From NCBI GenBank assembly GCA_023150935.1, contig JAKLJW010000013.1:43768-107767 (forward strand): a stretch of 64,000 nucleotides of DNA. Reading direction: 5' to 3'. The stretch is from Candidatus Binatia bacterium (GTDB taxonomy: Bacteria; Desulfobacterota; Binatia; HRBIN30). The notes beneath the pieces are model-generated. The model had not been told where the DNA came from. It saw only the letters and a program-made list of their open reading frames with translations, and made no database searches. Positions within the stretch are counted from its first letter, which is position 1. Each line of letters opens with the position of its first letter. A program made the translations under genes and the position numbers. This document shows positions 27,727-35,910 of this stretch, piece after piece.

Positions 27727-28554
27727 ATGCAACAGGTGGTGGTCATCACGGGCGTGGCGCAGGGGATGGGGCGCGAGGTGGCGCTGCGGCTGGCGGTCGG
27801 CGGGGACGTGGTCGCGGGCTTCGATGTCGATGCCGCGGGCATCGCATCCTTAGGGGCTGAGTTGCGCGCGCGGGGCGGTGCGCCGGTGCTGGCGACTCTG
27901 GACGTCTGCGATCGGCCCGGCATTCTTGCGTTTCGCGACGCGGTGCTGAAGGCGCACGGGCACGTCGATACGGTGCTCTCCAACGTCGGCATCGGGTTCT
28001 TCGGCCCATTCGAGGAGGTCGACCTCGAGCGGGCCAGCCGTTGCCTGGAAATCAACGTCATGGGCACGGCAGCGATCCTGCAGGCGTTTCTCCCGGGCAT
28101 GCGCGAACGCCGGCGCGGCAAGCTGATCGCCGTCTCGTCGCTCGTGGGCCAGATCCCGTTCCCATTCGAGTCGATCTATTCGGCGACGAAGTTCGCCGTC
28201 GAAGGGCTGGTACTCTCGTTGCGGTACGAGGTGGAGCCGTTCGGGATTCGGGTCGCTCTCATCGAGCCGTCGCAGGTCTCGACGCATTTCGCGGCCAAGA
28301 TCCACGTTCTGCCCCCGGAGGGCTCGCCCTATCTGGAACGGGTGCGGCGTTTCATCGCCCGCGACGAGGAGCTGATCCGAACGGCGATCGACCCGGCGAG
28401 CGCGGCCGAGAGGATCGTGCAGATCGTGCGCAGCCCCGCCCCGGGGCTGCACAACACGCTGGACGCGAAAAGCAGGGTATTTATGGCGCTCAACCGCTAT
28501 CTTCCGCGCGCGCTGCGCGACGCGATCCTGTTGCGCCAGATGGATATCGCCTGA
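27727..28554 (+). CDS. Short-chain dehydrogenase/reductase (classical SDR)
   Basis: A 275-residue classical SDR. It has the glycine motif TGVAQGMG, the structural LSNVG, catalytic Ser in AVSSLVG and the YSATK pair, then a C-terminal extension of about 60 residues. An acidic residue (FDVD) after the second strand favours NAD over NADP. GGAGG lies 6 nt before the ATG at 27727 and the gene starts 16 bp after the epimerase gene. It closes the selenoprotein operon. Confidence 0.9.
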   Translation: MQQVVVITGVAQGMGREVALRLAVGGDVVAGFDVDAAGIASLGAELRARGGAPVLATLDVCDRPGILAFRDAVLKAHGHVDTVLSNVGIGFFGPFEEVDLERASRCLEINVMGTAAILQAFLPGMRERRRGKLIAVSSLVGQIPFPFESIYSATKFAVEGLVLSLRYEVEPFGIRVALIEPSQVSTHFAAKIHVLPPEGSPYLERVRRFIARDEELIRTAIDPASAAERIVQIVRSPAPGLHNTLDAKSRVFMALNRYLPRALRDAILLRQMDIA

Positions 28555-28583
28555 CTCCGAAACCGCCCGGCCAGCGGACGCCC

Positions 28584-29738
28584 TCAACTCGTCGAGGAGC
28601 GCGCCCGGCCGAGGATCCCGACGCCGCCGAGAACCAGAACAAGCGCACCAAGAAACAGCGTCGACATCGCCGGTGCAGGCGTCGGCACGGCAACGAGCAC
28701 GGCCGGACCCACCAGGCTGTTGCAGGTGTCGACCGCGTAGATCCGCTGGCCGGGGATTAGCGGCGGCGACACGGTAACGACGAAGTGTCCCTGCGCGTCC
28801 GCGTCGCCGGTGCCGATGGGGGTGTCGGTTGCCGGGTCGCAGATTTCGTCGGTGCCGCAGTCATAGATCGTGATGCAGTGATTGCCCGGGGTCGCGTTGG
28901 GGATACTGCTGCCCGAAACCGTCGTGGACCCTGTCTCCGCGCCCCCGGTGATCTGCGGTGGGGGCGGCGTCGGAGTCGGGGTGATTGTTGCCGTTGAAGT
29001 AGGAGTGCGGGTAAGCGTGGGAGTCGACGTCGACGTCCGCGTCGGCGTCTGGGAGGGGGTCGAAGTTATCGTCGGGGTGCCGCTTGCGGTTCTCGTCGGG
29101 GTCTGTGTGGGTGACGACGTTGGGCTATTAGTCACCGTTATCGTTGGGCTCACCGTCGGCGTGCCCGTGGTTGTGCCGGTCGGTGTCTGAGTCGGGCTGA
29201 GGGTTGGCGATCCGGTGGCCGTCACCGTCGGGGTGTTGGTCGGCGTGCCGCTCGGCGTCGGCGCGACCGTCGGGGCCTCGGTGGGAGTTAAGGTGGGCGG
29301 CTGGGTCGGTCCGGGCGTCGGTGTATCGGTTGGCAATGGGCTTATTGTCGGCGTATCCGTCGGCCGCTCGGTGGGGGGTAGGGTCGGGGTTTCGGTCGGC
29401 ACCGGCGTCGGTGTCACCGTGGGCGTGTCGGTGGGGCTGGAGGTGACCGTCGGCGTGGGAACGACGGGCGGATTACCCGCGCAGCCACCCGCGCAGGTGC
29501 CGCCGACGGCGAAGTCGTTCATCGTGCAGTAGTACGGCGGCTGGGAGCAGGCCGTCGTGCAGGCATCGAAGTCCACCGCGTCCGTACACACCGGCGACGG
29601 AACTTGCTCGCACCCCTTACAGTAACAGCAGCCGAGCGTGTCGGCGGCCCGCGCATGCCCAGCCGCAGCCATCGACAGCAGCGCCAGCGCGAGAAGCCAC
29701 ACGGCGCCCTGGGGCCTGCCTACCCTGAGGCTTAGCAT
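28584..29738 (-). CDS. Secreted Cys-rich protein with long Pro-Thr linker and C-terminal anchor
   Basis: A 384-residue exported protein of unknown function. A signal peptide (residues 1-31) precedes a Cys-rich domain ([42 protein letters not shown]), then about 180 residues of degenerate TPTxTPTxTP repeats, a beta-like domain with [14 protein letters not shown], and a C-terminal [21 protein letters not shown] segment followed by GRAR. That hydrophobic stretch plus basic tail resembles PEP-CTERM/IPTL-CTERM sorting signals. GGAGG precedes the ATG at 29738. The linker DNA is highly repetitive. Its Cys-rich domain is paralogous to that of the next gene. Confidence 0.75.
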   Translation of the reverse strand: MLSLRVGRPQGAVWLLALALLSMAAAGHARAADTLGCCYCKGCEQVPSPVCTDAVDFDACTTACSQPPYYCTMNDFAVGGTCAGGCAGNPPVVPTPTVTSSPTDTPTVTPTPVPTETPTLPPTERPTDTPTISPLPTDTPTPGPTQPPTLTPTEAPTVAPTPSGTPTNTPTVTATGSPTLSPTQTPTGTTTGTPTVSPTITVTNSPTSSPTQTPTRTASGTPTITSTPSQTPTRTSTSTPTLTRTPTSTATITPTPTPPPPQITGGAETGSTTVSGSSIPNATPGNHCITIYDCGTDEICDPATDTPIGTGDADAQGHFVVTVSPPLIPGQRIYAVDTCNSLVGPAVLVAVPTPAPAMSTLFLGALVLVLGGVGILGRARSSTS

Positions 29739-29783
29739 GCTCCACCTCCACCGCTTCGCGTCGTCGAACATATGTGCCGGCAC

Positions 29784-30704
29784 TTACTGCCCGATTCTCG
29801 AGGGAATGCAAATCATTTTTGGCGATTTGACCATCACCTGAGGGGAACCAATGCGGTTGCGCACCTGGACGCTCCGGCTCTCGAACCTTGGCGAATTGTC
29901 GCCGAGTTCGTAGCAGAGGAGCTTGTCGTATGGGTTCCGTACGGGCACCGGCGTCTTGCTCGGCTCCTCCACCTTAACGGGATCGCAGAAAAAAGCCGGC
30001 TTCGCGCCAGCGCTGGTGAAGGTCTCGACATCGCCGAAGTGGACGTCGGTGAGTTTGGCGCCGAAGCGGATTTCCGAGGCCTTCGCCTTGTAGCATCGGA
30101 AATGATCGATGGCGTAGTCCGCCGGGATTGTCGGGGTCAAAGTGGGCGTCGAGGTGGGCACGCGTGTGGGTGCATAAGTCACACAGCGATCGTTGATACA
30201 CGCCGCTTCGGCGATCGGCGTCCCGTGCGGAACGTGTTTGATGCAGTTAGGGGGCGAGGAAGTCACTTCCCAGGGATCGAGCTCGTCGCAGTTCGTCTGA
30301 TACTGGCAGCACCATCTCGTGGTCGGGGTGGGGATGGGCGTGGGGGTCACCGTCGGCGTCACGGTCGGCGTAAGGGTCGGGATCGGCGCGTGCGACGCAC
30401 AGCCGCCCCCGCAGGATTGATTGGTACCGAACTGCGGTTGACAGCCGAAGGCGTGCTGTCGGCAGAAACTCACGCAGGCAGAGAAGCTCACCGCGTCGAA
30501 GCAAAACGGCTCCGGCTGATACGCTCCGCAGCCCGCGCAGAAACAACATCCCGACTGGGCCAGGGCGACACCCGGCAAGCTGTTCAATGCACCCGCAACG
30601 ACAACGGTCACGAGGATCTTCGCGATGCTCCCGCGGACACCCCTCCCGCCACCCGGAAACCCGGGCGCCAGGCTATTCGATCGACCGGCCGTATTCCCGA
30701 ACAT
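29784..30704 (-). CDS. Secreted Cys-rich protein with Pro-Thr linkers, paralogue of neighbour
   Basis: A 306-residue exported protein of unknown function. The signal or anchor helix is at about 27-49 after a Gly-rich N-terminus. The Cys-rich domain (GCCFCAGCGAY, CFDAVSFSACVSFC, CGGGCASH) matches the spacing in the downstream gene. Two PT linkers flank a second Cys domain (WCCQYQTNCDELDPW). The C-terminal 110 residues (DHFRCYKAKASE, then VQVRNRIG and MICIPSRIGQ) resemble a domain often repeated in Binatota-like secreted proteins, from memory. The ATG at 30704 follows GGGGGTGGT. It reads 45 bp upstream of its paralogue. Confidence 0.7.
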   Translation of the reverse strand: MFGNTAGRSNSLAPGFPGGGRGVRGSIAKILVTVVVAGALNSLPGVALAQSGCCFCAGCGAYQPEPFCFDAVSFSACVSFCRQHAFGCQPQFGTNQSCGGGCASHAPIPTLTPTVTPTVTPTPIPTPTTRWCCQYQTNCDELDPWEVTSSPPNCIKHVPHGTPIAEAACINDRCVTYAPTRVPTSTPTLTPTIPADYAIDHFRCYKAKASEIRFGAKLTDVHFGDVETFTSAGAKPAFFCDPVKVEEPSKTPVPVRNPYDKLLCYELGDNSPRFESRSVQVRNRIGSPQVMVKSPKMICIPSRIGQ

Positions 30705-30901
30705 ACCACCCCCTGCGTTTCATCCAACCGGCACGCGCCCCCACCCTTGCCACTCCACTGATCGCGCCGTAAACGTGGCCGCACGGGCCTCGGTTCATCT
30801 GTCCGTAACAGACCCGCAATCGCAATGTCAACGCAATTTCTTGCCGCTGTCGGAGGTGAGTCAGAATCCCCGGGGCGCCGGCATCCGAAGACTCCGTGTT
30901 C

Positions 30902-32026
30902 TCAGCCGTATGCTCGGCCCTTCCACCCGGCGCCCGCACCGCGGTGATGACGCCAGGCAGACGACACCGTCATGCCGGCGTAGAGCGCCGCCGCCACCGG
31001 CAACATGAGCGCCCACGGCCGCGACACACCGAGGTACTCGACCATCGGCAGATATGTGCGCACCATCGCGGCATAGCCGAGCAACCCGAACAGGCGCATC
31101 GCCCCTTGGCCGCACAGCAGTGCCGCCGGCGGCACGAAGAACACCAGCGCCAGACCGGCGACACACCCGACCAGTGCCAGCGGATTGCGCCCGAGCTGGG
31201 TGTACGCCGTTCGCGCCACCATGCCCCACACACCGGCGAGGGTGTCATAACCGCGGATCGAATTGACCCCCGCGTCGTAACCGAGCCACAACCTCGCCCC
31301 CACTGCCTTGCACGCCCGCGCCAGCGATACGTCGTCAATGACGGCGTCGCGCACGGCCCCCAACCCCCCGATCCGGTCGAGGACCTCGGTACGGATCAAC
31401 ATGCACCCGCCTGCCGCCGCGGCCGTCGCCGCCCGTTCGTCCGCGACCCGCGCAAACGAATAAATACCCGCGAAGAAGTACGTGAAAGCCGGGATCAGCA
31501 GCCGCTCCCAGCCGGTTTCACAGCGCAGCCGCGCCATCACCGAAACGAAATCGCGCCGTTCGTGAGCGGCGGTCGTTAGCAGCCGCTCCAGCACTTCCGG
31601 CTCGTGGCGGATGTCGGCGTCGGTCAACCACACCCACTCGGGCCGTAATGCCCTGGCCGCTTCGAAACCGTACTGTTGCGCCCAGACCTTACCCGTCCAC
31701 CCCGCCGGCAACGGGGGTGGCGTCATGACGTGGAGCCGCTCCGAGGCCCCGGTCGCCGCCGCCAGACGACGCGCCACGTCCGCCGTCCCGTCGGCGGAAT
31801 GGTCGTCGACCAGGACTACCTGCAAAGTCCCGTTTCCCTGTTGCAACAACTGCGGCAGCGTCAGCGGCAACTCCGCCGCCTCGTTGCGTGCCGGCACGAT
31901 CGCCACCACGCGCGCCGGCGCTACCCCGTCCTGCGGCGCGCTCAACCGCGGCGCGATGAACCAGCGCCGCCCCCGCAGCGCATAAACGCTCCAGACCAGT
32001 GCCGCCACCACGACGATCCGAACCAT
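30902..32026 (-). CDS. hpnB: HpnB-like family 2 glycosyltransferase
   Basis: A 374-residue membrane-anchored GT2 enzyme, closest to the hopene-associated glycosyltransferase HpnB. The N-terminus has a membrane helix (3-18); the GT-A core follows with VAIVPARNEAAELP, VLVDDHSADGT, LPAGWTGKVWAQQYG and the DxD-type metal motif LTDADIRHEP, and DDVSLARACK as acceptor-site acid. Three membrane segments lie at the C-terminus (about 285-355). HpnB normally accompanies hopanoid genes; none is adjacent here. The specific sugar and acceptor are not deducible. Confidence 0.82.
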   Translation of the reverse strand: MVRIVVVAALVWSVYALRGRRWFIAPRLSAPQDGVAPARVVAIVPARNEAAELPLTLPQLLQQGNGTLQVVLVDDHSADGTADVARRLAAATGASERLHVMTPPPLPAGWTGKVWAQQYGFEAARALRPEWVWLTDADIRHEPEVLERLLTTAAHERRDFVSVMARLRCETGWERLLIPAFTYFFAGIYSFARVADERAATAAAAGGCMLIRTEVLDRIGGLGAVRDAVIDDVSLARACKAVGARLWLGYDAGVNSIRGYDTLAGVWGMVARTAYTQLGRNPLALVGCVAGLALVFFVPPAALLCGQGAMRLFGLLGYAAMVRTYLPMVEYLGVSRPWALMLPVAAALYAGMTVSSAWRHHRGAGAGWKGRAYG

Positions 32027-32071
32027 CCCCGTGTCTCCGCTCCCGCCCCCGCCCGCCTCGGCGAACCGGGT

Positions 32072-32227
32072 TCACTTGAAGTGGTCGATCGCCGCCCAGA
32101 CGTCCTCGTCCGGCGGGTCCTCGTCGTCGTCGCGCCGCCGCTTCGGCGTCTCTCGATCCGTCGACCTGACGGACCGCAGCAGGAACACCACCAGACCGAT
32201 CACCACCAGCAGCCAGAGCAGCCTCAC
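32072..32227 (-). CDS. 51-residue single-span membrane peptide
   Basis: A short gene. The peptide starts VRLLWLLVVIGLVVFLLRSVR, one membrane helix, followed by a charged cytosolic tail (KRRRDDDEDPPDEDVWAAIDHFK). GTG at 32227 has GAGGG 6 nt upstream. It lies between HpnB and a secreted protein, same strand. A clean hydrophobic/charged division and ribosome site support it; the function is unknown. Confidence 0.5.
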   Translation of the reverse strand: MRLLWLLVVIGLVVFLLRSVRSTDRETPKRRRDDDEDPPDEDVWAAIDHFK

Positions 32228-32260
32228 CGCAGCCCTCGGCAGGTCAACATCCGGCCCCGA

Positions 32261-32872
32261 TCAATAGCACTTCACGTCGGTGCGGCTGCTGGATACGCGC
32301 CACGAGCACGTGCCCACGCTGGTCCGGAACAACGTGCCGCACGCATCGCCGATGGTCACGCTCAACGGCGGCGTCACCACCGGGGCCGTGGTACCCGCCT
32401 GCGGGATGCGCACCTTGCCAATCACGGTAGCGCGGCCGCCTTCGCCGAACACGAAACGCAGGCGGTCCTTGTCGCGATACGTGTCGTGCCCACCCGGGCA
32501 GCCGCCCGCGTTCACCCCCGGCGCCGTCAGCGTCCTGGCGAGCACGAGTCCGGCCGCATCGCTAACCGTCACCGCCACCGGCGGCTCCGACACCAGTTCG
32601 CCGTCGCCCGCCAGGCCGCACGCCGGGATGGCCGGGCAGTTCGTCGCCGACACGGCCAGTCGGATCGCCCCGGGGTCCTTCGCGGTCCACGTCACGAGCA
32701 ACTTCTTCGCACCGGCGCAAAGCTCCGGAACTGCTCTTGCCGTACACGTCGGCGTCGGGGTCGCCGTCGGCAGTCCCGGCGTGGGCGTCGGGGTCTGAGC
32801 CGCCGCAGGCATGCCTGTGAGCAGCACCGCCACGGCCAGCCACCACATCTTCTCGTCCATTGCTGTGCGCAT
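32261..32872 (-). CDS. Secreted protein with short PT linker, unknown function
   Basis: A 203-residue exported protein. The signal peptide (about 1-25, ending AAAQ) is followed by a short TPTPTPGLPTATPTPT linker and a domain with four or more Cys pairs (CTARAVPELC, NCPAIPAC, GGCPGG, DACGTLF, GTCSW). No family was recognised. The ATG at 32872 is supported by AGGAGGGG 6 nt upstream. It is divergent from the aconitase gene. Confidence 0.68.
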   Translation of the reverse strand: MRTAMDEKMWWLAVAVLLTGMPAAAQTPTPTPGLPTATPTPTCTARAVPELCAGAKKLLVTWTAKDPGAIRLAVSATNCPAIPACGLAGDGELVSEPPVAVTVSDAAGLVLARTLTAPGVNAGGCPGGHDTYRDKDRLRFVFGEGGRATVIGKVRIPQAGTTAPVVTPPLSVTIGDACGTLFRTSVGTCSWRVSSSRTDVKCY

Positions 32873-33045
32873 GAAATCCCCTCCTGAACTCCTCGCCGCA
32901 CGCTACCACTCCTGAATCGTCGGGAAAAGGACCTTGCACGGCCCACCATGCCGGGCAACGCCGACTTGCACGCTCCTTTCTCTACCCTCCGGGTCCGGAA
33001 CGTGGCACAAGTGCCGGTAACACTCCCTCCGAAAGGAACCGAACC

Positions 33046-35754
33046 GTGGCCGGAGACAGCATCGACAGCCTGCACACACGCCGCACCCTGACCGTGGAAG
33101 GGCACGCATACTCTTACTTCAGCCTCGAGGCCGCCGCGGCAGCCGGCCTCGGCGACGTGAGTCGCCTCCCCTACTCGCTCAAGGTGCTCCTGGAAAATCT
33201 GCTGCGCCACGAGAACGGGTGCACTGTCGACCTCGACCAGATCAAGGCCGTCGCCGCGTGGCTGAGCAACCGGCGATCGGAGCGCGAAATCGCTTTCTTC
33301 CCGGCGCGCGTGCTCATGCAGGACTTCACCGGCGTTCCCGCCGTGGTCGACCTCGCCGCCATGCGCGACGCCATCGCCGCTCTCGGCGGCGATCCGCGCC
33401 GCATCAACCCCATCAAGCCCGTCGATCTGGTGATCGATCACTCGGTCATGGTCGACGCCTTCGGCAATTCGCAGGCCTTCGCGCGCAACGTCGAACTGGA
33501 ATTCGCCCGCAACGGCGAACGTTACGCTTTCCTGCGCTGGGGCCAGCAAGCCTTCGACAACTTCCGGGTCGTGCCCCCCGGCACCGGGATATGCCACCAG
33601 GTGAATCTCGAGTACCTCGCGCAGGTGGTGTGGACCGACGCCGGCAACGGGAGTCCGACCGCGTACCCCGACACGGTTCTCGGCACGGACAGTCATACGA
33701 CGATGATCAACGGCCTCGCCGTGCTCGGCTGGGGCGTCGGCGGCATCGAGGCGGAAGCGGCCATGCTGGGCCAGCCGCTTTCCATGCTGGTTCCCGAGGT
33801 AGTGGGCTTCAAGCTGCACGGCCTCCTCAAGGAGGGGGCAACCGCCACCGACATAGTGCTCACCGTAACCCAGATGCTGCGCGCCCACGGGGTGGTGGGG
33901 AAGTTCGTCGAGTTCTTCGGACCCGGCCTCGATCAGCTCTCGCTTCCGGACCGCGCCACCATCGCCAACATGGCTCCGGAGTACGGCGCCACCTGCGGCT
34001 TCTTCCCGATCGACGCCGAGACCGTGCGCTTCCTTCGCTTCAGCGGCCGGGCCGCCGCACGCGCCGCTCTCGTCGAAGCATACGCCAAAGCCCAGGGCCT
34101 CTGGCGCGGCGCCGACACTCCTGCGCCGGCGTTCAGCGCGACGCTGGAACTCGACCTCGGCAAAGTGGAGCCGTCGATCGCCGGTCCCAGGCGGCCGCAA
34201 GACCGCGTGCGCCTCGCCGATGGGGCCGCCGAATTCGAACGCCAACTCCCGGCCATGCTCGGCATCGATCCGACCGCCGAAGACGCACGCCTGCGGCAGC
34301 GCGCACCGGTGACGGGAACCGACTACGCCCTGACGCACGGCGACGTGGTCATCGCCGCGATCACCAGTTGCACCAACACCTCGAATCCGTCCGTGATGCT
34401 CGCCGCCGGCCTGTTGGCTCGTAACGGCCTGGCGCGCGGACTGCGCGCCAAGCCGTGGGTCAAGACGTCGCTGGCGCCGGGTTCGCAGGTGGTAACGGAC
34501 TATCTCCGTGCCGCCGGCCTCGATCGAGATCTGGGGGCGCTCGGGTTCGATCTCGTCGGCTACGGGTGTACCACGTGTATCGGCAACTCGGGGCCGCTGC
34601 CCGAGCCGGTCGCGCAGGCGGTCGAGGCCGGCGACCTCGTGGTCTGCGCCGTGCTCTCGGGCAATCGCAACTTCGAGGGCCGCGTTCACTCGCAGGTGCG
34701 GGCCAACTACCTCGCCTCGCCGCCGCTGGTCGTTGCCTACGCTCTGGCGGGCTCGATTCGTCGCGATCTGACCAGCACCCCGCTCGGCATGGGCGCCGAC
34801 GGGACGCCCGTTTATCTGCGCGACATCTGGCCGTCCAACCGCGAGATCCGGGAGACCGTCGATCGCGTGCTGTCGGCCGACATGTTCCGCCGTCGCTACG
34901 CCGACGTCTTCACGGGCGATCCGCACTGGCAGGCCATCGCCATGTCGGCGGGACTGACGTACGGGTGGGACGGCACCAGCACCTACGTCAAGCGGCCGCC
35001 TTACTTCGACGGCATGCCGCCGGCCCCGGGCGCACTCGACGACATTGCCGGCGCCCGTCCCCTGGCAATCCTCGGAGACAGCGTCACGACCGACCACATC
35101 TCCCCGGCCGGCAGCATCAAAGCGGACAGCCCCGCCGGCCGGTATCTGATCGAGCACGGCGTGCAGCCGGCAGACTTCAACTCCTACGGTGCGCGGCGCG
35201 GGAATCACGAAGTAATGATGCGCGGCACCTTCGCGAACATCCGCTTGCGCAACGAGATGGCCCCCGGCACCACGGGCGGGGTGACGCGGTACATGCCCGA
35301 CGGGGCGCCGATGAGCATTTACGATGCGGCGATGCGTTACAAAGCCGCGGGCGTACCTCTGGTGGTGGTCGCCGGCAAGGAGTACGGAACGGGATCGTCC
35401 CGCGACTGGGCAGCCAAGGGGACCCTCCTGCTCGGCGTGCGCGCCGTTCTGGTCGAGAGCTTCGAGCGGATCCATCGCTCGAACCTCGTCGGCATGGGGG
35501 TGCTGCCGCTGCAATTCCGCGACGGCGCGACGCGCCGAACCCTGGGTCTCGACGGCAGCGAGGTCTTCGACATCGCCGGGATCGCCGGCGGCATCACCCC
35601 GCGCATGGACGTGAGCGTGCGGATCGCGCGAGCCGACGGCAGGGTCGAAACGATTGTCGTCCGCTGCCGTATCGATACGCTCGACGAGGTCGAGTACTAC
35701 CGCCACGGCGGCATCCTGCAGTGCGTCTTGCGCACGCTATCCCGCGCGGGATAG
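33046..35754 (+). CDS. acnA: Aconitate hydratase A
   Basis: Aconitase of the AcnA/IRP type (902 residues), isomerising citrate and isocitrate. The 4Fe-4S ligands are Cys442 ([11 protein letters not shown]), Cys508 and Cys511 ([10 protein letters not shown]). Substrate-binding blocks such as [26 protein letters not shown] and the C-terminal swivel domain with [17 protein letters not shown] are intact. GTG start at 33046 follows AAAGGA. It completes, with gltA and mdh, the TCA-cycle genes of the window, 25 kb from the first group. A strong hairpin follows at 35829-35879. Confidence 0.97.
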   Translation: MAGDSIDSLHTRRTLTVEGHAYSYFSLEAAAAAGLGDVSRLPYSLKVLLENLLRHENGCTVDLDQIKAVAAWLSNRRSEREIAFFPARVLMQDFTGVPAVVDLAAMRDAIAALGGDPRRINPIKPVDLVIDHSVMVDAFGNSQAFARNVELEFARNGERYAFLRWGQQAFDNFRVVPPGTGICHQVNLEYLAQVVWTDAGNGSPTAYPDTVLGTDSHTTMINGLAVLGWGVGGIEAEAAMLGQPLSMLVPEVVGFKLHGLLKEGATATDIVLTVTQMLRAHGVVGKFVEFFGPGLDQLSLPDRATIANMAPEYGATCGFFPIDAETVRFLRFSGRAAARAALVEAYAKAQGLWRGADTPAPAFSATLELDLGKVEPSIAGPRRPQDRVRLADGAAEFERQLPAMLGIDPTAEDARLRQRAPVTGTDYALTHGDVVIAAITSCTNTSNPSVMLAAGLLARNGLARGLRAKPWVKTSLAPGSQVVTDYLRAAGLDRDLGALGFDLVGYGCTTCIGNSGPLPEPVAQAVEAGDLVVCAVLSGNRNFEGRVHSQVRANYLASPPLVVAYALAGSIRRDLTSTPLGMGADGTPVYLRDIWPSNREIRETVDRVLSADMFRRRYADVFTGDPHWQAIAMSAGLTYGWDGTSTYVKRPPYFDGMPPAPGALDDIAGARPLAILGDSVTTDHISPAGSIKADSPAGRYLIEHGVQPADFNSYGARRGNHEVMMRGTFANIRLRNEMAPGTTGGVTRYMPDGAPMSIYDAAMRYKAAGVPLVVVAGKEYGTGSSRDWAAKGTLLLGVRAVLVESFERIHRSNLVGMGVLPLQFRDGATRRTLGLDGSEVFDIAGIAGGITPRMDVSVRIARADGRVETIVVRCRIDTLDEVEYYRHGGILQCVLRTLSRAG

Positions 35755-35828
35755 CCCGGTTGGCAAACGGGGGGAATCCCAGCGCTGCCGTCCTCGCCCC
35801 CATCGACTCGCGGCACCAGCGAAAGCGG

Positions 35829-35879
35829 CGCGCGGCAAGGCCCTGGGCCGCCAGGCCGCCGCCGGGGCCTTGCCGCGCG
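35829..35879. terminator. Bidirectional terminator-like hairpin, 15-bp stem
   Basis: CGCGCGGCAAGGCCC (35829-35843) is the exact reverse complement of GGGCCTTGCCGCGCG (35865-35879). It lies between the convergent aconitase gene and the secreted hydrolase gene. There is no T-tract, but position and symmetry fit a shared terminator or 3'-end stabiliser. Confidence 0.65.
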
Positions 35880-35910
35880 TCGTCACCAGTCTAACGGCCC
35901 CTCCTCTTCC

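Noticed and set aside
28882..29532. Val-Gly-repeat open frames on the plus strand
   Set aside because: They are the antisense of the Pro-Thr repeat linker of the secreted protein on the minus strand.
32692..35706. 1004-codon open frame opposite aconitase
   Set aside because: It is antisense to a clear acnA gene, with no domain or ribosome site.
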